From Amaricoccus sp. (GTDB taxonomy: Bacteria; Pseudomonadota; Alphaproteobacteria; Rhodobacterales; Rhodobacteraceae): a stretch of DNA of 64,000 nt. The position numbers and the translations under genes are program-made. The stretch covers positions 153,755 to 217,754 of the forward strand of contig NZ_JAGOMQ010000001.1 of assembly GCF_017993425.1 (NCBI RefSeq). The letters run 5' to 3'. This document shows positions 17,098-25,728 of the stretch, one piece after another (position 1 is the first letter of the stretch; every line of letters begins with the position of its first letter). The notes beneath the pieces are model-generated. The model was not told the origin of the DNA and did no database searches. It worked only from the letters and a program-made list of their open reading frames with translations.

Positions 17098-18003
17098 ATG
17101 ATCGGCGTCGTCGGCGCCGGGGCCTTCGGCTCCGCCCTCGCCGCGGTCGAGGCCGCCGCCGGCCGCGAGGTGCGCCTCTGGGGTCGCCGCCCGCCCGAGC
17201 CGCCCGCCGGCGTCGAGGCGGTCGGCGACCTCGCCGCGCTCGCCGGCGCCGAGGCGATCCTGCTCGTCGTCCCGGCCCAGGCCACCGGACCCTTCCTCTC
17301 CGCGTACGGGGCCGCGCTACCCGACGGCCCGCTCGTCCTCTGCGCCAAGGGCGTCGACGCCCGCTCCTTCCGCCTCCAGACCGAGATCGCCGCCGCCGCG
17401 CTGCCCGACCGGCCGCTCGCGGTGCTGACCGGCCCGGGCTTCGCCGCCGAGATCGCCCGGGGCCTGCCCACCGCGCTGACGCTCGCCTGCGCCGACCCCG
17501 AGCTCGGCCCGGCCCTCCAGCACGCGCTCTCCACCCCGCGGCTGCGCCTCTACCTGACCGACGACGTCGTCGGCGCCCAGCTCGGCGGCGCGATCAAGAA
17601 CGTCGTCGCCATCGGCTGCGGCCTGATCGAGGGCGCGGGCCTCGGCCAGTCCGCCCGCGCCGCGCTGATGACCCGCGGCTTCGCCGAGATGACCCGCCTC
17701 GCCACGGCGCTCGGCGGCCGGCCCGAGACGATCGCCGGGCTCTCCGGCCTCGGCGACCTCGCGCTGACCTGCGGCTCGGCGATGTCGCGCAACTTCGCCC
17801 TCGGCCGCGCCCTCGGGGCCGGGCTGCCGATGCCGGAGGGCACCGTCGAGGGCGTCGCGACCGCGCGCGCCGCCTGCGAGCTCGGGGCCCGCCACGGCGT
17901 CGAGCTGCCGATCGCCGCCGCCGTCGCCGACGTCCTCGACCGCCGCGCCACGCTCGCCGAGGCGATGGAGGCCCTGCTCGCCCGCCCGCTCAAGGAGGAA
18001 TGA
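17098..18003 (+). CDS. gpsA: Glycerol-3-phosphate dehydrogenase (NAD(P)+)
   Basis: 301 residues from the ATG at 17098, where the Rossmann motif begins at once (MIGVVGAGAFGSALA). Other family signatures are LTGPGFAAEIARGLPTALTLA, GGAIKNVVAIGCGLIEG (with the catalytic lysine) and GLSGLGDLALTC. It reduces dihydroxyacetone phosphate to sn-glycerol 3-phosphate for phospholipid synthesis. The stop is directly followed by the start of the YciI gene. It is somewhat shorter than the E. coli enzyme (339) but within the alphaproteobacterial range. Confidence 0.94.
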   Translation: MIGVVGAGAFGSALAAVEAAAGREVRLWGRRPPEPPAGVEAVGDLAALAGAEAILLVVPAQATGPFLSAYGAALPDGPLVLCAKGVDARSFRLQTEIAAAALPDRPLAVLTGPGFAAEIARGLPTALTLACADPELGPALQHALSTPRLRLYLTDDVVGAQLGGAIKNVVAIGCGLIEGAGLGQSARAALMTRGFAEMTRLATALGGRPETIAGLSGLGDLALTCGSAMSRNFALGRALGAGLPMPEGTVEGVATARAACELGARHGVELPIAAAVADVLDRRATLAEAMEALLARPLKEE

Positions 18004-18279
18004 ATGCCGCTCTATGCGCTGATCTGCGACGACAAGCCCGGCGGCCAGGAGATCCGCGCCGCCAACCGCGCCGCCCATCTCGACTACCTGCGGGACACCG
18101 GGGTCGTCGTCCTCGCCGGCCCGTTCCAGGACGACGCCGGCGGCATGACCGGCTCGCTCCTCGTCCTCGACGTCGCCGACCGCGCCGCCGCCGAGGCCTG
18201 GGCCGCCGCCGATCCCTACGCCCGCGCCGGGCTCTTCGCCAGCGTGGCGATCCGCCCGTGGAAGAAGGTGGTCGGGTAA
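18004..18279 (+). CDS. YciI family protein
   Basis: 91 residues with the small ferredoxin-like fold of YciI: PLYALICDDKPGG at the start, then NRAAHLDYLRDTGVVVLAGP with the conserved H and D. Its start codon follows the gpsA stop without a gap, so it is in the same operon. The enzymatic role of most YciI proteins is unknown; in this gene neighbourhood it is a standard companion of gpsA and the EVE protein. Confidence 0.88.
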   Translation: MPLYALICDDKPGGQEIRAANRAAHLDYLRDTGVVVLAGPFQDDAGGMTGSLLVLDVADRAAAEAWAAADPYARAGLFASVAIRPWKKVVG

Positions 18280-18401
18280 GCCTCGCCGCGCTGGCGCCCT
18301 TGCCGCGGAGCAGCCGCTTCGCCGGGCCCAGCCGCGTGGAGGCTTGCGCCGGTCAGCCGGCGCTGCGAGCCTCGCGGTTCCGAACGAGGAGGGAGGCCGC
18401 C

Positions 18402-18821
18402 ATGGCGCACTGGTTGTTCAAGTCCGAGCCCGACACCTGGTCGTGGGACATGCAGGTCGCGAAGGGCGACGCCGGGCAGGAATGGGACGGGGTGCGCAAC
18501 TTCCAGGCCCGCAACAACATGAAGGCGATGCAGAAGGGCGACCTCGGGTTCTTCTACCATTCCGGCGACGAGCGGGCCGTGGTCGGGGTCGTCGAGGTGA
18601 TCGCCGAGGCCCATGCCGACTCCACCGCGGAGGACGGCCGCTGGCAATGCGTCGACCTCCGCGCGGTCGCGCCCTTCCCGGCCCCCGTCACCCTCGACGC
18701 CTGCAAGGCCGAGCCGCGCCTCGCCGACATGGTGCTGGTGCGGAACTCCCGCCTCTCGGTCCAGCCCGTCGCCGACGCGGAATGGGCGGTAGTCTGCGAG
18801 ATGGGCGGCTACCGCGGGTGA
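18402..18821 (+). CDS. EVE domain-containing protein
   Basis: 139 residues. MAHWLFKSEPDTWSWD, WDGVRNFQARNNM, KGDLGFFYHSG and VVGVVEV are characteristic of EVE (PUA-like) domains related to human Thy28. The start ATG at 18402 has GAGGGAGG upstream. EVE domains bind modified bases in nucleic acids, and bacterial stand-alone members have been linked to RNA modification reading. It completes the tsaD-gpsA-yciI-EVE block. Confidence 0.92.
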   Translation: MAHWLFKSEPDTWSWDMQVAKGDAGQEWDGVRNFQARNNMKAMQKGDLGFFYHSGDERAVVGVVEVIAEAHADSTAEDGRWQCVDLRAVAPFPAPVTLDACKAEPRLADMVLVRNSRLSVQPVADAEWAVVCEMGGYRG

Positions 18822-18924
18822 TACGCTCGCCGGGCGCCTCCATCCCTGCCGATGCTGCCTTGAGATGTCGGCGGGTCAGGGCGAAGGGAGGCCTGGCGCG
18901 CCGGAGCGCGCCCCGGGCCGGGCG

Positions 18925-19263
18925 CCACGCCGCATGACGCCTGCTTGCCCTGCCCGAGGACGGACGCGCACGCCGGGCGACCGAAGCGGGCTTGCCCGCG
19001 AGGCTACGGCGCGACAAGCGAAAGCCCGGCTTTCGCCGCGCCGACGGCTGGAGCGCGGTTGCGCGCGGAAGCCGTGAGGGGCGCCGATTTCTGCGGAAGC
19101 GCGCCATCCGTCCGTGAGCGCCCCGGCGAGCGCGGCAACGCGCTCGCCCCCCGCAGGGGCGATCGCGGACGGATTTGCCGCGGGTCAAATCCGTCTGGCG
19201 TCCCCGTCGCGGCCTGCTTCCGGCCAGGTTTTCTCTCCACTGGGGTTGCGTGTGCCATGCCGC
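18925..19263 (-). mobile_element. MITE-like element, copy 4 (reverse), near-perfect 9-bp target duplication
   Basis: The element spans 18934-19254 (321 bp). Flanks are CCACGCCGC (18925-18933) and CCATGCCGC (19255-19263), 8 of 9 identical. The right end reads CTCTCCACTGGGGTTGCGTGTG, close to the family end; the left end is decayed. The core has GCCCGCGAGGC, GCGAAAGCCCGGCTTTCGC and the CAAATCCGTCTGGC hairpin arm. It lies in the 567-base gap between the EVE gene and the permease. Confidence 0.8.
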
Positions 19264-19296
19264 CACGGCCGGCAAGGTCCCCTTCACGATTACGCA

Positions 19297-19329
19297 GAAT
19301 CAATGGCTTAGCGAATTTTCACGCGTGAA
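19297..19329 (-). repeat. Short palindrome repeat, copy 2 of 5 (reversed)
   Basis: TTCACGCGTGAA at 19318-19329 is preceded by AGAATCAATGGCTTAGCGAA, the reverse complement of the tail found at the other copies. It lies 59 bases before the permease start codon, so it could be read as an upstream site, and about 40 bases from a MITE copy. Confidence 0.8.
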
Positions 19330-19388
19330 CACACCCCCCGCGCCGCAGCGGCTGGCGCGGGCGGCGGGCGCGTGCTAGAGGCCCGGGC

Positions 19389-20453
19389 GTGCGTGACAGC
19401 TTCACCCATTTCGTGCTCGGCGTCCTGCTCGCGCTCATGCTGGGCTGGGTGCTGGCGGTCGGGCGGCCGGTGCTGCTGCCGCTCGTCTCCGGGCTGATCC
19501 TCGCCTATATCGTGCTCGGCCTCGCCGACCTCGTCGGGCGCGCGCCCGGGCTCGGCCGGCTGCCGCGGATCGTGCGCTACGTGCTCTCGCTCGGGCTGAT
19601 CGCCGGGGCGGTGGGATTGCTGGTCTGGATCGTCGTCGGGGCGGCCGGGCAGATCGCCGCCGCGGCGCCGCAGTACCAGGGCCGCCTGCTCGCCGAGATC
19701 CAGGCCTGGGCCGTCCGCTTCGGGGTCGAGACCGAGCCGACGTGGCAGACCATCCGCGACGACCTGCTGCGCCTCATCAACCTCCAGCGCCTGATCGGCC
19801 TCGCCTTCGCCTCCGCAACCGCGCTGGTGGCGACCGCCGCGATCGTGGTGATCTACGCGGCCTTCATGGTCGCCGAGAAGGACGCCTTCGCCGGCAAGAT
19901 CGCCCGCCTCTCCGACGACCCCGAGCAGATCGCCCGCATCCACGGCGTCATCGCCGACGTCAACGCAAGGATCGGCGCCTACCTGGTGCTGAAGACCCTG
20001 ATCAACATCCTGCTCGGCACGCTCAGCTACGCCATCCTCCACGTCGCGGGGGTGGATTTCGCCGGGTTCTGGGCGATCCTGATCGGCCTCGTGAACTACA
20101 TCCCCTATCTCGGCTCGTTCATCGGGGTGTTCTTCCCCACCGCCATGGCGATCGTCCAGTTCGCCGCCTTCGGCCCGGTCGCCGTCCTCGTCGCCGCCCT
20201 CTCCGCCGCGCAGGCCCTCGTCGGCAATTTCATCGAGCCCTGGGTGATGGGAAGCTCGCTCAACCTCAGCCCGCTCGTCATCCTCGTCAGCCTCGTCGTC
20301 TGGACCGCCCTCTGGGGCGTGCCGGGCGCCATCCTCTCGGTGCCGATGATGGCGATCCTCGTCATCGTCCTCTCGGAGTTCCGCGGCGCCCGCCCCCTCG
20401 CCGTCCTGCTCTCCCGCGACGGCGACATCGGCCCCCACCGCCGCGAGGCGTGA
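19389..20453 (+). CDS. AI-2E family (PerM-type) membrane transporter
   Basis: 354 residues from a GTG at 19389. About eight hydrophobic segments with the family's central amphipathic part; conserved pieces are LPLVSGLILAYIVLGLADLV, the soluble stretch around residues 90-145, INILLGTLSYAILHVAGVDF, LVNYIPYLGSFIGVFFP and NFIEPWVMG. The family includes transporters of unknown substrate and sodium/proton antiporters; the autoinducer-2 name is historical. It appears to be transcribed alone. Confidence 0.88.
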   Translation: MRDSFTHFVLGVLLALMLGWVLAVGRPVLLPLVSGLILAYIVLGLADLVGRAPGLGRLPRIVRYVLSLGLIAGAVGLLVWIVVGAAGQIAAAAPQYQGRLLAEIQAWAVRFGVETEPTWQTIRDDLLRLINLQRLIGLAFASATALVATAAIVVIYAAFMVAEKDAFAGKIARLSDDPEQIARIHGVIADVNARIGAYLVLKTLINILLGTLSYAILHVAGVDFAGFWAILIGLVNYIPYLGSFIGVFFPTAMAIVQFAAFGPVAVLVAALSAAQALVGNFIEPWVMGSSLNLSPLVILVSLVVWTALWGVPGAILSVPMMAILVIVLSEFRGARPLAVLLSRDGDIGPHRREA

Positions 20454-20581
20454 ATCCCGACCGTGCCATGCACGCCACGGGCATCCTACGAAAGTTGCGA
20501 ACGAGACGTTACGGGATGACAGGCGCCCCGACGGCCGCTATCGTCGAATCAAAACTAAAATGCGGACGCGGGGTCGAAATC

Positions 20582-20779
20582 ATGCTGAGAACCATCCAAG
20601 TCTCGAGCTGTATCTCCGTTCAGGGGGAGATCGTCGAGGTGATGACGGACGGAACCGTCCTCATCCGCGACGGAAATACCCTGTATCGCGGCCGCCCGAT
20701 CGAGCTTCGGCCCGAGGCGCCCGCCGTGGTCCCCCGGGTGCGCGCGAGGGCCGAGCCCAAGGCCGCCGTCACCGCCTGA
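20582..20779 (+). CDS. Small conserved hypothetical protein, 65 residues
   Basis: The ATG at 20582 is preceded by GGGGTCG. An in-frame ATG at 20517 would add 22 residues that look unlike a conserved protein. The central part VQGEIVEVMTDGTVLIRDGN followed by TLYRGRPI predicts a compact beta-barrel-like fold. The tail is basic and proline-rich. Codon use matches the neighbours. Function unknown; it ends 13 bases before the convergent hemH stop. Confidence 0.6.
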   Translation: MLRTIQVSSCISVQGEIVEVMTDGTVLIRDGNTLYRGRPIELRPEAPAVVPRVRARAEPKAAVTA

Positions 20780-20792
20780 CGCGACGCCGCGC

Positions 20793-21878
20793 TCAGATCC
20801 AGCCGGCGAGCTCGCGCTCCAGCACCGCGACCAGCGCATCGACATGCGCCGGCTCCGCGTTGAGGCACGGGATATAGGTGAAGCTCTCGCCGCCGGCGTG
20901 CAGGAAGGCTTCGCGGATCTCCTCGTTGATCTCCTCGAGCGTCTCCACGCAATCGGCCGAGAACGCCGGCGCCATCACCGCGATGTGCCGCCGCCCGGCC
21001 TGCGCCAGCCGCGCCACCTCCTCGACCGTGTAGGGCTTCAGCCACTCCTCCGGCCCGAAGCGCGACTGGAACGCCACCACCACCTCGTCCTCGCCGAAGC
21101 CCAGCCGCTCGCGCAGCAGCCGGGAGGTCTTGCGGCAATGGCAGTGATAGGGGTCGCCCTCGGCCAGATACCGCTCCGGCAGGCCGTGATAGCTCGTCAC
21201 CAGCGCGTCGGGGCGCCGCTCCAGCCCGGCATAGGCCCGCTCCACCGACCGGGCCAGCGCCTCGATGTAGAGGGGCTCGGCGTGGTAGGCCGGCACGGTC
21301 CGCAGGCTCGGCTGCCAGCGCAGCCCCATCAGTGCCCGGAACGCCGCGTCGCAGGCGGTCGCCGTCGTCGCCGCGGCGTATTGCGGGTAGAGCGGGAAGA
21401 AAACGATCCGCTCGCACCCTGCCGCCGCCATCCGCTCGACCACCGACCGGGTCGAGGGGTTGCCGTAGCGCATGGCGAAGTCGACCACCACCCGCCCGCC
21501 ATGCGCCGCGGCCAGCCGCTCGGCCACCGCCGCGGTCTGCTCGCGGGTGATGGTCAGCAGCGGGCTCTCGTTCCGCTCGGTGTTCCAGATGCCGCGATAG
21601 GCCGCGCCGGAGCTGAACGGCCGCTTGCTCAGCACCATCAGCTGCAGGATCGGCTGCCACTTCCAGCGCGGGTAGTCGATGACCCGCTGGTCCGAGAGGA
21701 ACTCGTTCAGGTAGCGCCGCATCGACCAGTAGTCCGTCGCGTCCGGCGTCCCGAGATTGGCGAGGATCACCCCGACCCTCGCCGGCGGAACCGGCGGGTG
21801 GTCGGGCGCCGCATGGGCGAGCCGCCCCTCGCCCGGCAGGTCGAGGCCGTCGGCGGCGATCTTCGGCATCTCGTTCAT
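20793..21878 (-). CDS. hemH: Ferrochelatase
   Basis: 361 residues from the ATG at 21878, with GGAGGG upstream. Motifs: GVILANLGTPDATDYWSMRRYL, FAMRYGNPS, FFPLYPQYAAATT, SYHGLPERYLAEGDPYHCHC (with the catalytic histidine) and the C-terminal PAFSADCVETLEEINEE. It inserts ferrous iron into protoporphyrin IX as the last step of haem synthesis, at the inner face of the membrane. The N-terminal 30 residues are an extension seen in alphaproteobacterial members. Confidence 0.95.
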   Translation of the reverse strand: MNEMPKIAADGLDLPGEGRLAHAAPDHPPVPPARVGVILANLGTPDATDYWSMRRYLNEFLSDQRVIDYPRWKWQPILQLMVLSKRPFSSGAAYRGIWNTERNESPLLTITREQTAAVAERLAAAHGGRVVVDFAMRYGNPSTRSVVERMAAAGCERIVFFPLYPQYAAATTATACDAAFRALMGLRWQPSLRTVPAYHAEPLYIEALARSVERAYAGLERRPDALVTSYHGLPERYLAEGDPYHCHCRKTSRLLRERLGFGEDEVVVAFQSRFGPEEWLKPYTVEEVARLAQAGRRHIAVMAPAFSADCVETLEEINEEIREAFLHAGGESFTYIPCLNAEPAHVDALVAVLERELAGWI

Positions 21879-21928
21879 CGGCTGTCGGCCCTCCGTTTCC
21901 CGCCTACCTATGCGCTTGCGCAGCCGGG

Positions 21929-22804
21929 TCAATCGTCGCGTCGGCCGGGCCCGGCGCGCTCGCCGGCGCTCTGCTCCGCGACGCCGAGCGCGTCGGCGAG
22001 GCGCGCGCCGGCCGACCCGGGGCGCAGCGCCTTCGGCTGGCCCTCGGCCGGCGCCCAGCCGGTGAGGAAGACGATCTCGAACCCCGCCCGCACCCGCCCG
22101 TCCGGCCCGGCGAGGCGATCCTGGCAGAGCGCCGCCGCCCGGGCGATGACGCGGCGCCGGGTCGGCCGGCGCAGGCGCGCCCGCATCACGTTGGTCTCGC
22201 CCATGGCGCGGAGGTCGCGCATCAGCGCCAGCGCGTCGGCGTAGCTCGCCTCGACCCGGAGCGAATCCGCCACCGGCATGGCGAAGCCCGCCCGCTGCAT
22301 CAGCCCGCCGAGGTCGCGGATCTCGCCCATCGGCGCCACCCGCGGGCTGAGGCCGCCGGTCTCCGCAACCTCCGCCTCGGCCAGCGCGGCGCGCAGCTCG
22401 GCGAGCGTCCCGGCGCCGAAGAGCGCGCCGACGAAGAGCCCGTCCGGCGCCAGCGCGCGGCGGCACTGGACGAGCTGGCCCACGGGGTCGTTCGCCCAGT
22501 GCAGCGCCAGGGCGTGGACCACGAGATCGTGCCCGCCGGGCGCGAGGTCGAGGATCTCGGCGTCGGCGGCGGTCCGGGCCGGCGGCGTCTCCGCGGCGCG
22601 CAGGCGTTCCGCCCAGAGCGCGGCCCGCGGGCCGACGATGGCGGGGGCGTGAAACCGCCTGTTAACCGCCGCAAGCCTATCGGCGACCTCGTCGGCCGCC
22701 ACGGCGTGCAGGAAATCCGCCGGGCCGCCGGGAGCGGCCGCCGCCCGCGCCCGCCGCAGGGCGAGCAGGTCGCGGTCGAAGAGGTCCGGGGGCATGTCGC
22801 TCAT
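21929..22804 (-). CDS. SAM-dependent methyltransferase (BioC/NDUFAF5-like)
   Basis: 291 residues from the ATG at 22804 (MSDMPPDLFDRDLLALRRAR). The N-terminal FDR...RRR pattern, the glycine-poor motif region, HALALHWANDPVGQLVQCRRALAPDG and FVGALFGAGTLAELRAAL are typical of the alphaproteobacterial methyltransferases encoded next to comF. The nearest characterised relatives are BioC and mitochondrial NDUFAF5 (complex I assembly), so the substrate is uncertain. It is divergent from comF with a 34-base gap. Confidence 0.8.
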   Translation of the reverse strand: MSDMPPDLFDRDLLALRRARAAAAPGGPADFLHAVAADEVADRLAAVNRRFHAPAIVGPRAALWAERLRAAETPPARTAADAEILDLAPGGHDLVVHALALHWANDPVGQLVQCRRALAPDGLFVGALFGAGTLAELRAALAEAEVAETGGLSPRVAPMGEIRDLGGLMQRAGFAMPVADSLRVEASYADALALMRDLRAMGETNVMRARLRRPTRRRVIARAAALCQDRLAGPDGRVRAGFEIVFLTGWAPAEGQPKALRPGSAGARLADALGVAEQSAGERAGPGRRDD

Positions 22805-22838
22805 GCCGCCCACATAGGCAGGGAAGGAGCAGGACGCC

Positions 22839-23585
22839 ATGCTGTTGCGCGCGATCGGGGCCGGGATCGTCGACATGGTGTTTCCGCCGCGCTGCATCGC
22901 CTGCCCCGAGCCGACGGACGCGCCGCACGGGCTGTGCCCGGCGTGCTGGCGCGACACCCATTTCATCGCCGGCACGGCCTGCCGGCGTTGCGGGTTGCCG
23001 TTGGTCGGCGGGGAGGCCGGCGATGCGGATGTCTGCGACGGCTGCCTGCGCCACCCGCCGGCCTGGGACCGGGGCGCGGCGGCGGTTCTCTATGCCGGGG
23101 CGGCGAAGCGGGTGATCCTCGCGCTGAAGCACGGGGACCGGCTCGACACGGTCGGGCCGCTCGCGGCGTGGATGGCGGCGGCCGGGCGGGAGCTGCTCGC
23201 CGGGGCCGACGTGATCGCGCCGACGCCGCTGCACTGGCGGCGGCTGGCGCGGCGGCGCTACAACCAGTCGGCGGAGCTGGCGAAGCGGCTGGGGCGGCTG
23301 TCGGGCCGGCCGGTGGCCATCGACCTGCTGTCGCGGGTGCGCGCCACGAAGCCGCAGGAGCGGATGGACCGGGCGGCGCGCGCCGCGAACCAGGCGGGGG
23401 CCTTTGCGGTGACGCCGCGGCGGATCGCGGCGGTGGCGGGGCGGTCGGTGCTGCTCGTCGACGACGTGCTGACCTCGGGGGCGACGCTCTCGGCCTGCGC
23501 CGACACGCTGCGGGCCGCCGGGGCGGCGCGGATCGACGTGCTGGTCCTGGCCCGCGTTGCCTTCGACGATTCGGCGAAGCTATGA
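22839..23585 (+). CDS. ComF family protein (phosphoribosyltransferase-like)
   Basis: 248 residues. The N-terminal four-cysteine zinc ribbon (PPRCIAC, LCPACWR, ACRRCGLP, VCDGCL) is followed by a PRTase domain with ALKHGDR, RRYNQSAELAKRL and the PRPP loop VLLVDDVLTSGATL. ComF proteins take part in DNA uptake in naturally competent bacteria, though they are present in many others. It is followed by grxC after 22 bases. Confidence 0.92.
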   Translation: MLLRAIGAGIVDMVFPPRCIACPEPTDAPHGLCPACWRDTHFIAGTACRRCGLPLVGGEAGDADVCDGCLRHPPAWDRGAAAVLYAGAAKRVILALKHGDRLDTVGPLAAWMAAAGRELLAGADVIAPTPLHWRRLARRRYNQSAELAKRLGRLSGRPVAIDLLSRVRATKPQERMDRAARAANQAGAFAVTPRRIAAVAGRSVLLVDDVLTSGATLSACADTLRAAGAARIDVLVLARVAFDDSAKL

Positions 23586-23607
23586 TGGCTCCGTCGCGGA
23601 GGAGCCG

Positions 23608-23865
23608 ATGCCGCCTGTCACCATCTACACCACGCCCTTCTGCGGCTATTGTCACGCCGCCAAGCGGCTGCTCGGCGCCAAGGGCGTCGCGTTCGAGGAG
23701 ATCGACGTCGCCGCCGACCCGAGCCGGCGGGCGGAGATGATCGACCGGGCGCGGGGGCGGCGGACCGTGCCGCAGATCTTCGTCGGCGAGCAGCATGTCG
23801 GCGGGTTCGACGACATCAGCGCGCTCGAGCGCGAGGGGCGGCTCGATCCGCTGCTCGCGGGCTGA
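23608..23865 (+). CDS. grxC: Glutaredoxin 3
   Basis: 85 residues from the ATG at 23608, with GGAGGAG upstream. Redox motif CGYC at residues 11-14 (TTPFCGYCHAAKRLL), cis-proline in RRTVPQIFVG, and glutathione-binding GGFDDISALE. It reduces disulfides and glutathione adducts in the cytoplasm. Active-site CGYC instead of CPYC is a known variant in alphaproteobacteria. The nitrilase gene follows after 5 bases. Confidence 0.94.
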   Translation: MPPVTIYTTPFCGYCHAAKRLLGAKGVAFEEIDVAADPSRRAEMIDRARGRRTVPQIFVGEQHVGGFDDISALEREGRLDPLLAG

Positions 23866-23870
23866 CGGCG

Positions 23871-24710
23871 ATGCGGGTCGGCCTCGTCCAGCTCTGCTCG
23901 GGCGACGACCCGGCGGCGAACCTCGCGGTGACCGAGGCGCTGGTCCGCGAGGCGGCGGCCGGCGGGGCGGAGCTGGCGCTCACGCCGGAATGCACCAACC
24001 TCCTCACCTCGAGCCGCGCGTTGCAGGCCGAGACGTTCCGGGTCGAGGCGGACGACCCGACGCTGGCGCGGCTGCGCGTGGTGGCGGCGGAGCTCGGGGT
24101 CTGGCTGCTGATCGGCAGCCTCGGGCTCGCCAGCGGGGATGCCGACGGGCGGTTCGCCAACCGGAGCCTGCTGGTCGCGCCGGACGGGAGCGTGGCGGCC
24201 CGCTACGACAAGATCCACATGTTCGACGTCGAGCTGGCGGGGGGCGAGAGCTATCGCGAGAGCGCGGCGTTCCGGCCGGGCGACCGGGCGGTGGCGGCGC
24301 AGGCGGGGCCGGCGCGGCTCGGGCTCAGCATCTGCTACGACCTGCGCTTCCCGGGGCTCTACCGGGCGCTGGCGCAGGCGGGGGCGGAGGTGATCACTGT
24401 CCCCGCCGCCTTCACCGTGCCGACCGGGGAGGCGCACTGGCAGGCGCTGCTGCGGGCGCGGGCGATCGAGACCGGGGCCTTCGTGCTCGCGCCGGCGCAG
24501 GCGGGGACCCATCCGGCCCGGACAGGCAAGCCGCGGCGGACCTGGGGACATTCGCTGGCGGTCGGGCCCTGGGGCGAGGTGCTGGCCGACGCCGGCGAGG
24601 CGGTCGGGGTGACCCTCGTCGATCTCGACCTCGGCGCGGTGGCGCGGGCGCGGGCGCAGGTGCCCTCGCTCGGCCACGACCGGCCCTTCGCCGCGCCGGC
24701 CGGGCGATGA
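23871..24710 (+). CDS. Carbon-nitrogen hydrolase (Nit-type amidase, probably deaminated-glutathione amidase)
   Basis: 279 residues with the full nitrilase triad: E40 in LTPECTN, K114 in YDKIHMFDVEL and C155 in LSICYDLRFPGLYR. The segment RARAIETGAFVLAPAQAGTH is typical of the Nit1/YbeM branch, which hydrolyses deaminated glutathione made by transaminase side reactions. Placement directly after a glutaredoxin fits a glutathione-related role. The next gene overlaps by 4 bases. Confidence 0.9.
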   Translation: MRVGLVQLCSGDDPAANLAVTEALVREAAAGGAELALTPECTNLLTSSRALQAETFRVEADDPTLARLRVVAAELGVWLLIGSLGLASGDADGRFANRSLLVAPDGSVAARYDKIHMFDVELAGGESYRESAAFRPGDRAVAAQAGPARLGLSICYDLRFPGLYRALAQAGAEVITVPAAFTVPTGEAHWQALLRARAIETGAFVLAPAQAGTHPARTGKPRRTWGHSLAVGPWGEVLADAGEAVGVTLVDLDLGAVARARAQVPSLGHDRPFAAPAGR

Positions 24711-25189
24711 CCGAGATCCCGAGCCGCGACCCGGTGCTGGTCGCGATCTTCGGGGAGATCGTGGTGATCGAGCAGCTCGCCCGGATGCGGCTGGCGCGGG
24801 CGCTGCCGCGGGGGATGGAGCTGTCGCACTTCATGACGCTGAACCACCTGGCCGGGGCCGGGGGGGAGAAGACGCCGGCGCAGCTCGCGCGGACCTTCCA
24901 CGTCACCAAGGGGGCGATGACCAACACGCTGCGCCGGCTCGACGCCGCGGGATATGTCCATATCCGGCCCGACTGGGACGACGCGCGCCGCAAGTGGGTG
25001 AGCCTCAGCCCCGCCGGGCAGGCGGCCCGCGACCGGGCGGTCACGGCGATCGCCCCGGTCTTCGACGACGTGGCCGCCCGGCTGGGGCAGGAGCGGCTGA
25101 GGGCGTCGCTGCCGCTCCTGCGGGCGATGCGGGCGAGCCTCGCCGAGCCGGCCCCTGCCGGACCGGGGAGCCGCGTGGGCGTCCGCTGA
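24707..25189 (+). CDS. MarR-family transcriptional regulator
   Basis: 160 residues starting in an ATGA overlap with the nitrilase stop. Winged-helix region: KTPAQLARTFHVTKGAMTNTL and RRLDAAGYVHIRPDWDDARR. This regulator closes the comF-grxC-nitrilase operon, a common arrangement in the order. The target genes and ligand are not evident. The C-terminus is proline/glycine-rich and ends 8 bases before a palindromic repeat. Confidence 0.88.
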   Translation: MTEIPSRDPVLVAIFGEIVVIEQLARMRLARALPRGMELSHFMTLNHLAGAGGEKTPAQLARTFHVTKGAMTNTLRRLDAAGYVHIRPDWDDARRKWVSLSPAGQAARDRAVTAIAPVFDDVAARLGQERLRASLPLLRAMRASLAEPAPAGPGSRVGVR

Positions 25190-25373
25190 GCGGGGTGTTC
25201 ACGCGTGAAAATTGTCCAAGTCATTGATTCTTCGTCGGGGCGGCGAGCCTGCCCCGCGTTCGTCGGCGTGGACGCTCGGGTCGGGCAGGGTCGTCTGCAA
25301 GCGGCGCTGAGCGGGGTGTTCACGCGTGAAAATTAGCTAAGCCATTGATTCTTCGTAGATTGACGCCGGAGAC
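25186..25373 (+). repeat. Short palindrome repeat, copies 3 and 4, as a direct repeat
   Basis: TTCACGCGTGAA occurs at 25198-25209 and 25319-25330, 121 bases apart. Both copies carry the same lead (GCTGAGCGGGGTG) and tail (AATT, six variable bases, AGTCATTGATTCTTCGT or AGCCATTGATTCTTCGT), giving about 50 bp of near-identical direct repeat. The segment between them has no reading frame of interest. This is the first part of a 1-kb gene-free stretch (25190-26213). Confidence 0.8.
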
Positions 25374-25384
25374 GCCGCGCGCGC

Positions 25385-25720
25385 CACACTGCACGACGGT
25401 GGAGAGGAAGCCCTGCCCGAAGCAGGTCGCGACGCCGACGCCAGACGGATTTGACCCGTGGCAAATCCGTCCGCGATCGCCCCTGCGGGGGGCGAGCGCG
25501 TTGCCGCGCTCGCCGGGGCGATCACGGACGGATGGCGCGCTTCCGGAGAAATCGGCGCCCCTCACGGCTTCCGCGCGCAACCGCGCTCCAGCCGTCGGCG
25601 CGGCGAAAGCAGGGCTTTCGCCTGTCGCGCCGGGCCTCGCGGGCAAGCCCGCTTCGGTCGGTCGGTCGGCGCGCGCGCGCCCCGTGGATCCAGCAGAGCA
25701 GACAGGTGTCGTGCAGTGTG
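25385..25720 (+). mobile_element. MITE-like element, copy 5 (forward)
   Basis: 336 bp with good inverted ends: CACACTGCACGACGGTGGAG on the left and GTGTCGTGCAGTGTG on the right. The core begins GCCAGACGGATTTGACCCG and ends GCCCGCTTCGGTCG, with all family hairpins. The left flank (CCGCGCGCG) and right flank (CCACGCGCC) agree at 7 of 9 positions, so a decayed target duplication is possible. Copy 6 follows 8 bases downstream in the same orientation. Confidence 0.85.
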
Positions 25721-25728
25721 CCACGCGC

